Assembly: GCA_021521415.1 (NCBI GenBank)
Contig: JAIQDT010009235.1
Location: forward strand, 28,356 to 92,355
DNA from: Bidens hawaiensis
Lineage: Eukaryota; Streptophyta; Magnoliopsida; Asterales; Asteraceae
DNA length: 64,000 nt
Reading direction: 5' to 3'
Shown here: positions 1 through 9,617 of the stretch, piece by piece
Layout of the letters: each line of letters starts with the position of its first letter
How positions within the stretch are numbered: the first letter of the stretch is position 1
Translations under genes and position numbers: made by a program
The notes under the pieces: generated by a model
The model's input: only the letters and a program-made list of their open reading frames with translations
What the model was told of the DNA's origin: nothing
Databases searched by the model: none

Positions 1-309
1 AAAATTACAGTTGGAAAAGAAATTTTAGGTGTTGGATGATTTCAATTTTATTGTTATTTTTTATCATCGTATTTGTTTTGAACAATTAGTCTTTTTGGGT
101 TTATGGATTATCTTCTTTGTTTTAAATAATTATGCTTTAGATTATGTTTGGTGTCTACTTATCAAAGTATGTTTGGTTTTCTTTTTTTTTTTGCCATGAA
201 TTTACTAACTTTCTTAGTAGTGATGTTAGCAACCTTTCATTTACACATTTATTTTAGTGTATTATAATAGTTAAAAAAATGTTACAAATACTTCAAAAAA
301 TATTATTTC
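1..309. other. AT-rich leader sequence, no gene seen
   Basis: Very AT-rich DNA with many T and A runs and no reading frame of note. It may lie inside the Helitron whose 5' end I could not find, or may be host sequence flanking it. Confidence 0.5.
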
Positions 310-925
310 TTTATGCACAGTACCTCTGCATGATTGCATGACGTCAATTCCAAATCGTAAACGTTCATACATGAAGATTACATTACAAGGTTAATTCTTA
401 TTATCCTTTAAATTAGTTTTTCATATAATTATATTCAAAACTAAATATCCTTTTAATAATTTTGGATAGTTTTATTTATCCACGACAGATTTACTTAATG
501 TCTCTAATACTACAAATGCTAAGGAACAACGCAAAAAGAGGAAAATGAAATTGGATTCCAAGAGACGGAAATCATATTCAAATAATTTGAACATTTGTTT
601 GCCAACAAAATCTAAAGGTACGTTGAAGAATACAAAAATTTATCATATTATTTTTTTTAACAATTTTTGGATTTCAACATTTGGATTTTTAGATAACTTA
701 GACTAATTTTGGATTTTCATAATAATAATTTTGGTTCATCTAATTGTTTTTTTAACTAATTTATTGCAGGTAAGGAATACATTCCATTTGGCTTAATTTC
801 GTCACTTCAAAATAGATACGTGTCTTTGCAAAAAGAAAACATAATTGACATGTCAAATAAGATGACCCCGTAAAGAATGGTCTTGCCTAATGGTTCATTT
901 AAAGATGCTAGAAAGCCTTTTTAGA
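310..925 (+). repeat. Inverted repeat arm A (Helitron 5' exons)
   Basis: This stretch matches the reverse complement of 4022-4640 over about 600 bp, at roughly 80-90 percent by eye. It contains a lysine/arginine-rich exon-like segment near 513-617, a donor GT at about 618, an acceptor AG near 769, and the start of a second exon. Shared landmarks include TGACGTCAATTCCAAAT at the outer end and AAAGATGCTAGAA at the inner end. Confidence 0.85.
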
Positions 926-1420
926 CATTACAAACGATATATTTGTTTATGTTAGTACATCAAAAATTGTACTAATTTGGTCCGCGAAATTATTTATCAT
1001 TTTTTATTTTGCAGATATATCAAGTTTCAATAATAGATTTAATTCAACCACATGTTATGAAAGTCTTTAGGTGTTGTTAAAACTTTTATAACTTCCACCA
1101 CAAATCCTTCTCCACAATTCTCTCTCAACACATTTGAACCTGCTAAGTTTTAATTTTATAACTTTATAAATTAACATATAACGAAATTTTTATAGAATGT
1201 TATATCTAAACATTAGAATTTTATAAAATAATTCTTTATATATATTTTATAATGCACACTTCAAATATTTTCATGAATAATACCAATTCTAAAGAGAAAC
1301 GCAAAGAAAGAAGAATCATTTTGGATTCTAAAAGAGAGATGTATGTTTCGATTCAGTCAAGCCACCGACTAAGTAGCCGTTCTCTGATTTTAAATAAAAC
1401 TCAAGTTTCAAAAGGCATGT
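486..1420 (+). pseudogene. Helitron RepHel N-terminal exon remnants, two diverged copies
   Basis: Two related, basic, lysine/arginine-rich peptides are encoded about 0.75 kb apart. One at 513-617 includes AKEQRKKRKMKLDSKRRK, and one at about 1281-1345 includes SKEKRKERRIILDSKRE. They look like a duplicated N-terminal exon of the Helitron protein, which often starts with a basic linker. The first is followed by a plausible intron. Both are out of frame with the downstream Rep segments, so this is pseudogenic. Confidence 0.45.
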
Positions 1421-1538
1421 GAGATTACTTATGTTAATATTTTATTGTTAATTAATAAGTCGTCAATTTAATTTATGTTAATATTTTATTATGTAATATT
1501 TTATTGTTAATTAATAAGTCGTCAATTTAATTTTACAG

Positions 1539-4024
1539 GTAGATCAAATTACAATAATGTTTCAACGGATGCAATATCGAAAGGTATACTACAAGCAAAT
1601 TATATATATCCTACTATTTGTCATTAATCATTATAATTTTAAATATTTTTGGCCACAGATTATTTGGATCATGGTAATCAGAGTGTTGAATGTGAAGTAT
1701 GTCATGCGAAATTATGGCAAGGTGAAGCAAAACACTCCCAAAAAATGAGTGGTTTAACATGTTACTTCTTGTGTTGCCATTACAGGAAAGTTGAGCTTCC
1801 AGATTATAAAGAAGCACCTCAATGTTATCAAAATCTTTTACAGGTGTTAATTAGAAAAGCAAGTTATTCATGAAGAACATAAGACGTTACAACTCCATGT
1901 TTTCTTTTACTTCTATGGGTGGCAAAATTGACAAATCTATTAATAGAGGTAATGCCCCTCCAATATTTAGGTTGAGTGGACAAAATTATCATTTTATGGG
2001 AAGTCTTCTTCCGGAAAGTGGTTCAAAACCAAAGTTTTCTCAACTATATATATATATATATATATGATACCGAAAAATGAAGTTTCCAACAGAAGAGGTA
2101 TTTTCAGGTTCGACTTATTTGATATTTGGGTCTTAAACAATATTCTCGAATTCTGTTAATAATTATACTTAATATCTTTTTTCAGTGACTCAACTACTGC
2201 GTCCACATCCTCTAATGATAATGATGATATTGAACTTGTCAATTATTTGAATATCATGTTAGATTCGAACAACGTATTGGTTCAAACTTATCGTATGGTG
2301 AGAGACTGTTTTAAGGATAATCCTCAGGCGAAAGTAAGGTTACGCCTTATTGGAGATAGACAACAAGATGGTAGGACGTATAATTTACCTACATCTTCTG
2401 AAGTGGCTGCTTTGATTGTTGGAGGCATTGGTGACTGTCTTGAAACGAGAGATATTATTGTTAATACTCAAGAAGGATCATTAAAACGCATAAGTGAACT
2501 ACATCCTTCATATATGCTGCTTCAATATCCTATTTTTTCCCATATGGTGATGACAGTTATAGGGTTGACATCTATCATAGAGCTGTTATTCAAACAAAAA
2601 CAAAAGACAACGATTGACAATGATGAAATTCTTTGAATATAGAATTCAAGACAGAACAAATAATTTATCAATGATTACAAATGGAGGAAGGCCCTATCAA
2701 CAACTTTTAGTTGATGCATATACGTCAATCGAAAGCGAGAGGTTGTTTTATATATAATGCCAACTGTAAAAATCTTATATGTGACTCATATGAAAAGTAA
2801 GTTAACCTACACAACTCTGGAAATGTTGATATATCTACCATTAGACAACGTGTAATTCTGCCTTCTTCATTAACGGGTGGTGCACGCTACATGAGGGAGA
2901 ACTACTTAGATGCTATGGAGCTATGCAAGTGGTTTCGATATCCGGATTTTTTTTATTACCATCACTTGCAATCCAAAATGACCAGAAGTTAAAAGATTTC
3001 TTAACCACAAAAATCTAAAAGTTAAAGACAAGCCAGATATATTGTGTAGACTATTTAAAATCAAACTTGACTCATTTGTCAAAGACTTGAAGGAGGGTTC
3101 ATTCTTTGTGAAAGTTAAAGCAGGTATGCTACTATGTTTATTCAATATATATCTAATTTAATGAATAAATATTAGGAATACACATGGTAATAACAATGTT
3201 TATGATGATGTAAATTTTTAATGTAGTTTTTTACACGATTGAGTTTCAAAAGCGTGGATGCCTCATGCTCACATTTGTGTCTTCATGCACCGTAATTACA
3301 AGATTAATAATGCTGACAAGATAGATTCGTTTATTTCTGTTGAGCTTCCTAATAAGAAAGAAGATCTAGAGTTGTATGACCTTGTAAGTGAGTTTATGAT
3401 TCATGGGCCATGTGGTGCTTAAACATGAGCTGTTCATGCATGATCAATAAAAAGTGTTCAAAAAACTTCCCGAAAATTGTTTCCGACCACACTTCTGTTT
3501 ATTCGAATGGATACCCTATATACAGAAGGCGTGAAGATGGAGTTTTAGTTAAAAAGTTGGATGTTAACCTAGACAACAAAAGCATTGTTCCATAAAACGC
3601 AACACTTTTAAAAAGATATAAGGCACACATAGATGTTGAGTGGTGCAATCAATCAGGTTCGATAAAATATTTGTTTAAATATATCAAAAAAGGTCCAGAT
3701 AGAGCAACTGTTTTATTAGAGCAAAGAGGTGACACAGAAGATGATCCCGAACAACCGGTTGATGAAATCAAAGAATATTATGATTGTCGATATTTGTCTG
3801 ATTGTGAAGCTTCATGGCGTATATTTTCATTCGAAGTCCATTATAGAACACCATCTGTTGTTAGACTTCCATTTCATCTACTCGGACAACAACAAATTGT
3901 TTATGGTGAAGATCAAGATATTGACGATGTCCTCAACAAAGCATTTGTTTTTTCATCAATGTTCACATCTTGGATGGCCACAAACACTATGTATCCAGAA
4001 CATCAAAATCTCTCTTATTTATGA
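1539..4024 (+). pseudogene. Helitron Rep (HUH nuclease) region, broken
   Basis: Remnant of the N-terminal part of a Helitron RepHel protein, which nicks and joins DNA during rolling-circle transposition. In order I can read: a short exon at 1539-1580; a zinc-finger-like block from about 1659 (YLDHGNQSVECEVCHAKLW); a block from 1870 (FTSMGGKIDKSI, GQNYHFMGSLLPE); the Helitron-like N domain at 2247-2560; a block near 2850-3120; the HUH motif as PHAH at 3261-3272; and the tyrosine block KYLFKYIKKG near 3667-3694. At least one base is missing just before the HUH motif, an in-frame stop falls at about 3419, and others are scattered along the gene. The reading ends at 4024, where an inverted copy of the 5' part begins. 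Confidence 0.85.
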
Positions 4025-4640
4025 AAAGATACTTCTAGCATCTTTAATGAATTATTAGGCAACACCATTCTTAATGGGGTCATCTCATTTGATATGAACG
4101 TAAAGTATTTATTTATTTATTTTTTTGCGAAGACAACATCTATTTTCAAGTGACGATATTTTGCCAATTTGAATGTTGTCCTTACCTACAACAAATTAGT
4201 TAAAAAAAGAATAAGATGAACCAAAATTATTATGATGAAAATCCAAAATTAGATTTAATATCTAAATATCCAAATGCTGAAAATCTAAAATTAGTTCAAA
4301 CAAAATATATGATGAATATTTATAGTCTAAAACGTGCCTTTGGAATTTGTTGCCAAATAAATGTTTAAATGATTTGAATATGATTTCCGTCTCTTAGAAT
4401 CCAATTTCATTTTCCTCTTTTTGCATTGTTCCTTAGCATTTGTAGTATTATAAACATTCAGTAATTATGTAGTGGATAGATAAAACTATCAAAAGTTATT
4501 AAAAGGATATTAAGTTTTGAAAATAAATAATTTATATGAAAAAATAATTTAAAGGATAATAAGAATTATTAATTTTATTGTAATCTTCATGTATGGAGTT
4601 TCCAATTTGGAATTGACGTCATGTACATGCACAGGTACGG
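4022..4640 (-). repeat. Inverted repeat arm B interrupting RepHel
   Basis: Reverse-complement copy of 310-925, lying between the Rep and helicase halves. On the left, coding stops after a segment ending NLSYL; on the right it resumes with REARKLSYVEF. Those two edges represent the same protein position, so the flanks overlap by several codons. That fits a rearrangement joining two Helitron copies better than a clean insertion. Confidence 0.85.
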
Positions 4641-6838
4641 ATCGTGAAGCTCGAAAGCTCTCTTATGTTGAATTTCCTTCCCATTTCATTTAGAAAGCTC
4701 AAGAAAGGAAATGGCAACGAAGAAAAAAAGGTTGTTCAATTGGTAATATTCACTCTATTTCACATGTAGCTAGCGAAGGATACTATCTACGAATTCTATT
4801 AAAAAAAGTCAAAGGTCCTACAAAATTTGAGGACATTCGCACAATTAATGGTAAGATCCTTCCGACCTTTAGAGACGCGTGTTATGAGCTTGGTCTTTTA
4901 GACGATGACAATGAGTATATCGAATGCATTGCGGAAGCAAGCATTGCCGACACCGAGTTTTACTTAAGAAATTTATTTTGCATAATGCTAACGTGTGGAA
5001 GTCTATCGATACCTGAAATTGTTTGGGAGAAAACATGAAATTATTTAGCAGAAGATATTATTCACAAACAGCAGCAGCCTTTGGATTGTCAGGGTATTAT
5101 TTTTTAACAATAATTAATATATAAATGTCTAGATATTTTTTTTGACTTATATGTTAATCTTTGATAAGAATGAATATAGTTATTTTTTATTAAAATGGAG
5201 GACTATCAATTAGCGAGGACCAAATCAAGAATTTTACTTTGCTTGAGGTTGAGTAAATTCTGCTTTGTAACAATTCCTCATTAAAAAGATTTAATACAAT
5301 GCCGTTTCTCGATCTTGAATCTGTAGACTATGCAAATAATCGGCTTATTATTGAAGAGAAGTATTATGATCGTGAAAGTTTAAATCATGAGTTTGATACT
5401 CTTTTTTTCTCACTTATAGATGAACAATGCGGTGTCTATAATGAAATAAATAAAGCCGTTGAGAAAGAAAAATGTGGTGTGTTTTTCATTTATGGATATG
5501 GAGGAACCGGTAAAACATTACTATGGGAGACTTTAGCATCATCCGTCAGATCTAAAGGCCTTTTGTCTTAAATGTTGCTTCCAGTGGCATTGCTTCGTTA
5601 TTATTGACCGGTGGTCGAACAGCTCATTCCCGGTTTAAAATTCCAATCAATCTAACTGAGGATTCTATTTGCTCTTTTGATACTCATAACAAAGTTGCAT
5701 ATTTAAATAAACAAACTAGTTTGATTACTTGGGACGTAGCGCCAATGATTCACAAGTATGCATTTGAAGCTATGGATAGAACTTTTAAGGTCATTTTAAA
5801 AAGTGATAGCCTATTTGGTAGTAAGGTTGTCGTATTTGGAGGAGACTTTACACAAATACTTCCGGTTATTACTAATGGAAGCAGACACCACATAGTGAAT
5901 GTGTCTCTAAGTTCGTCCTACATATGGAAAAATTGCAAAGTGCTAAAACTTACAAAAAACATGAGGTTAACTGTTGGAAGTAAAGATCCCAACATTGAGG
6001 AAACTAGATTGTTTGCTGAATGACTTTTAAAAATCAGGGAAGGAAAACTTGGTGGTCCAAATCATGGTGAAGTGCAAATAGATATTCCTCATGATATTCT
6101 TATTAAACATTTTGTTGATTCGACTTCTGATTTAATTGAATTTGTTTATCTGTCAATACTTCAAAATTATAAGAAGGATTTTTTTCAAGAAAGAGTCATA
6201 CTGGCACCAAAAACGAAGTTGTTCAAGAGATCAATGATATATTACTAGCAAGGTTTCCTGGAGAGCATAAGGAATACCTAAGTTAGATAATATTGACAAG
6301 TCAGAACCCGTAAATGAAGACTTTGATCCTAGCTTACACTCACCTGATGTTCTCAATGGCTTAAAGTTTCCTAGTTGTCCTAACCACAAGTTGATATTAA
6401 AAGTTGGTGTCCCGGTTATGTTGCTAAGAAATATTGATCAGAAGAATGGTTTGTGTAACGGAACAAGGTTAATAGTAAAATCTCTTGGTAATCGGGCTAT
6501 AGAGGTAGAGTCTGTATCAGGTAGTGAAATTGGCAAACGTCATGCTATAAATAGAGTTACTTTGACTCCGACTGATAAAAATTTCCATTCAAATTCAACA
6601 AACGACAGTTTCCGCTTTTAGTATGCTTTACTATGACGATTAACAAGAGCCAAGGGCAATCTCTTTCCAGGGTCGGTTTGTTCCTCCAATGTCCTATTTT
6701 TTTTCACGAGCAATTATATGTTGCGTTATCAAAGTAACCAGCAGACGTGGTCTTAAACTATTGATATTGGATGATGAAGGGAAAACCTGTGATAAAACTA
6801 CAAATGTTGTATATAAAGAGATTTTCTCAAATTTGTAA
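4637..6838 (+). pseudogene. Helitron PIF1-like helicase region, broken
   Basis: Second half of RepHel, a superfamily-1 5'-3' DNA helicase. Readable blocks: KLSYVEFPSHF and GPTKFEDIRTING before 4900; DACYELGLLDDD near 4880-4915; Walker A GYGGTGKT at about 5494-5517; AHSRFKIPI near 5620; motif II as WDVAPM near 5730; GGDFTQILPV near 5840; LTKNMRL near 5950; VPVMLLRNID from 6409; INKSQGQSLSRVG near 6640; and VALSKVTSRRGLKLL near 6725-6770. Motif II normally reads DEAPM, so the Walker B glutamate is lost (DV). Several stops and frameshifts separate the blocks. Non-functional. Confidence 0.88.
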
Positions 6839-6944
6839 ATTTAAGACTCTAAACTGTATATTGTTTGTAATATGTATTTGATTTCTTTTTCCCTTCAATT
6901 TTGTATCTTTATTTCAAATAACAAACTTTATTAGATTTTATCAA

Positions 6945-6983
6945 TTGAAAATTCCCGTGTATTACAAGGGTTCAAAAGCTAGT
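6945..6983 (+). other. Helitron 3' terminus: hairpin plus CTAG
   Basis: CCCGTGT at 6954-6960 and ACAAGGG at 6964-6970 form a 7 bp stem with one mismatch and a 3-base loop. Eight bases later comes CTAG at 6979-6982, followed by T. This is the expected Helitron right end (hairpin, then CTRR, then a host T). Confidence 0.8.
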
Positions 6984-7739
6984 ACACGTAACAAACACAA
7001 ATCATAAAGCAGACGTAGACTACCTATATTAAGAAACACATTAGACAAATACATAAATCAAACAACACGTCTCCTTTATAAAAAGACAAACCAGTCTACT
7101 AAACCATACTAACGTGAGAAACTCGAGTGAATTCGAATCATCAAACATACAACCATCATAAATTAAACCATAATAAGTTTAAAAAAAAATAATAATAAGC
7201 TAGTAAAAATGAGTAATACCTTTTTTGGTACTGATATACGTGCGTACGATAGGAAATTTCCATTAGGTATGACATATTCTTCGTTTTGGTTAGCTCCGCT
7301 TTGCGTAAGTTGTCATACAGAGAAACATGAACAACCCATCTTATATGTGAACCTAAAATTTTGACAGAATTATGAAAATTAAGGTTAGGTGACGTACGCC
7401 AGAACAAAGAAGAACGCCGGTGCAGCCTTTTTTGTTACGCGTTTTCCTGCCACCGGTCTACCTCCTTTGCTACTCCCTAGTTTACCTCTGGGGATTGTGG
7501 AAGCGTGAAGTAGACGATCATCATGTCAAGATTGAGTTGGTGATGGTGGAACTGGAATCTTTGTTTGATTAATGATGCTCGAGAAAGAAGAATCACACCT
7601 CTCAACATGCATTTCTGTTTGTTTTAATCGAAAAGCTAGCAATAAGAGAAACACGTGTGCGGTAAAAATCCATGTATCAAGTAAGCAACCTATAATTAAT
7701 ATATATAACTGTAATAACTAATGCTTTATGAGTAACTGT
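6984..7739. other. Intergenic DNA, no gene recognised
   Basis: AT-rich apart from a more balanced patch at about 7410-7570. A short reading frame on the - strand at 7156-7407 has no recognisable motif and I do not call it a gene. Confidence 0.5.
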
Positions 7740-8005
7740 TACTTTTGAATTAATATGCATATAATTCATTCTGAAATTAATAAACTTAAATTGATAATTA
7801 GAACACCCATATTAAAACCTTTTTTAAGACAATTATGATCTTTTGGTGTTTTGTCTCCACCAACCAAAAAATTGAAATTCCATATTATGACTATTTTAAG
7901 AGCATTAGCAATACAAAAGGCCAATAAGCACTACAAACGTGTCTTGCCACACACTACATCAAACAGCCATATATCCCTTGAAAACATCTTTTTCCCCAAA
8001 CAAAT
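7740..8005 (+). repeat. Duplicated segment P, copy 1, left half
   Basis: Diverged copy of 36520-36830; for example both have CCAACCAAAAAA, CACTACAAACGTGTC and TTGAAAACATCTTTT in the same order. The copy is interrupted at 8005 by the gypsy element and resumes at 20564, so the retrotransposon landed in a pre-existing duplicated segment. Confidence 0.75.
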
Positions 8006-9026
8006 TGAAGAAACGTGGATCTACTCACTGGTAGCAGATCTACTTTCCTCGGGTGTGACTATACTATTTCACCGATGGTTCTTCTGGATCTGTGTTCTTC
8101 CACCTACAAAATGAACAGCGCCGTTACTTACCCCTCAGAAAGGGACAGAGGGGTCCTCTTTGGGGTAACCCTCCGGCGTGAGAATCAGTATATTGTGGAG
8201 AAGATGATAATGTGTGTAAGGGAATCTCAAGAGTATTGCTGAATAGCTGACTACCCCCTTATTGTGAGACTATGTGTTTTTTATGTAACTGACTGTGAGT
8301 CAATGTAATTCAATATGATTGAATGTGATATCACTGCCTGTAACTGTCAATGATTGAGTATGAATGTCTCATCAAAGTGGAGTTGATGCTGTATTTATAA
8401 TGCTGGGGTTTCCACTGATTGGGCTCAACCTCGTTGGCCTCCTCCAATCGCACTGCGCCACGTGTCCTCTGGGACACCTGGCGCTTTCTCGTTGGTTGTA
8501 ATCACGTGGTAACACATGTGTCATGCTGAGTTGTCGACCTTTCATTTGGCAGCTGTCAACATCAGCATATTCTTTCTCCTTAAAAAGATGCCTTCTGGAA
8601 GGTTGTCTGATGTGCACAATCAAGGTTGCCCTAATCCTGATTTGGATAAGGACGAGGTTGATTATGTGCACGTATGATATGCGCCCACCCTGAGGATGCG
8701 CGAGGTCTTCTCTTTATTCTCACGCGCAGATATTTCATGCGCAGATGTGATATGCACGAGCATGTGATATGCGCCGCGCGCTGATGCGTTGCGCGCATAT
8801 GTGATGCGCGAGCATATGTGTGCCTGGGCAGATGTGATATGCACGGGCATGTGATATGCGCCGCGCGCATATGCGATGCGCGAGCATATGTGTGCCTGGG
8901 CATATGATGCCTGAGCATGTTTTGTATGCGCCATGCGCATAGGTTTTGGCTTTGTGCCTTCATAATGTCTTTATCTTGTGGGTTGACCCGCCTTGCTCGG
9001 TGTTGAGGCGGGTACATACCTCTTCA
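8006..9026 (-). repeat. 3' LTR of the young gypsy element
   Basis: 1021 bp, TG...CA ends, nearly identical to 19523-20558 but lacking 15 bp (one GCGC-rich subrepeat piece). Contains TTTATA at 8394-8399, the reverse complement of a TATA box. The part at about 8640-8940 is made of ~80 bp GC-rich subrepeats built from ATATGCGC-like words. Confidence 0.95.
8640..8940. repeat. GC-rich subrepeats inside the LTR
   Basis: About two copies of a ~75-85 bp unit (landmarks GATGTGATATGCACG, ATGTGATATGCGCCGCGCGC, GCGCGAGCATATGTGTGCC). They lie at the beginning (U3) of the LTR in element orientation. The same array at about 20157-20472 has one extra 15 bp piece, and the solo LTR at 24943 carries a diverged version. 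Reading frames across them give repetitive histidine/serine/alanine peptides that I regard as chance. Confidence 0.75.
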
Positions 9027-9046
9027 AGCCCCCCCAGTCTAATGTG
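9027..9046 (-). other. Polypurine tract
   Basis: On the - strand, directly upstream of the 3' LTR, the sequence reads ACTGGGGGGGCT before TGAAGAGG. A G-run touching the LTR start is the expected primer site for plus-strand DNA synthesis. Confidence 0.75.
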
Positions 9047-9179
9047 TGTCTTATCTCGCGCGAGCGCGGTAAGATGGATATTAGACTTACTGATTTGGTC
9101 TTTTAAAGGGGTTTTGTCGTTTTATTGGTTGTTTCCATCGTTGCGCGAAGTTCTATCCATTTGGTTGAAAACGAAGGGT

Positions 9180-9493
9180 TGAAAACGAAGGGTCCGAACA
9201 CGTGGTTAGTTGGTGGTGACGTGCGCCGTAAACATGTCAGACGTTTCGTGTGCTCGAGGTGCTACAGTTTCCTTTCACGTCCCCTCACACAGCTGTCTTG
9301 AACACGTGTCGCGCTCGCATTGGTTAGCACCTGCGAGTGGGGGCGCGTCTCTGCTCCGTGGCAGGTCCGTTACGTTTTTATGTCCCCTCAACAGTGTTAG
9401 GGACACGTGCCGCGCCCTCGTTGGCTTACACCTGCGAGTGGGGCGCGTGAAATCCCATCAGTTACCACTTTTCTCTCTCCTGGGCCTATAAAA
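9180..9493 (+). promoter_or_regulatory. Promoter of the antisense gene: duplicated G-box modules plus TATA
   Basis: A TATA box (TATAAAA, 9487-9493) lies 125 bp before the ATG of the antisense gene. Upstream are two copies of a ~46 bp module, at about 9303-9348 and 9403-9448, sharing CACGTG/CACGTGT, GCGC, TTGG and ACACCTGCGAGTGGGG-type words. A further CACGTGG lies near 9200. CACGTG is the plant G-box core bound by bZIP and bHLH factors. That this drives regulated transcription is inference. Confidence 0.65.
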
Positions 9494-9617
9494 GCAGGCC
9501 CTTAGGAAATTTTTATCTTCATCTTCATTGTTGCAAATTTTCGATTTTCTGCCTTTCATATTCTGAATTGAGTATTTTCATCGTTTCGAAACTTCTATTA
9601 TTTGCTGCTGCAGTTGT

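Larger units (their letters stand above)
310..6982 (+). mobile_element. Degenerate autonomous Helitron (5' end not located)
   Basis: A rolling-circle transposon remnant. Rep (HUH endonuclease) and PIF1-like helicase segments follow each other in the order expected of plant Helitrons but are broken by stops, frameshifts and an inverted internal copy. The right end is well defined: a short hairpin at 6954-6970 followed by CTAG at 6979-6982 and a T, the classic Helitron 3' terminus. The expected 5' TC terminus was not found. The left limit given is the start of recognisable Helitron sequence, and the true end may lie outside the window. Too damaged to move by itself. Confidence 0.8.

Noticed and set aside
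8631..9017. 128-codon and overlapping frames in the LTR with H/S/A-rich repeats (also 20148-20549 and 24952-25338)
   Set aside because: They follow the GC-rich LTR subrepeats, occur in several frames, and have no start context or domain. Chance products of repeats.
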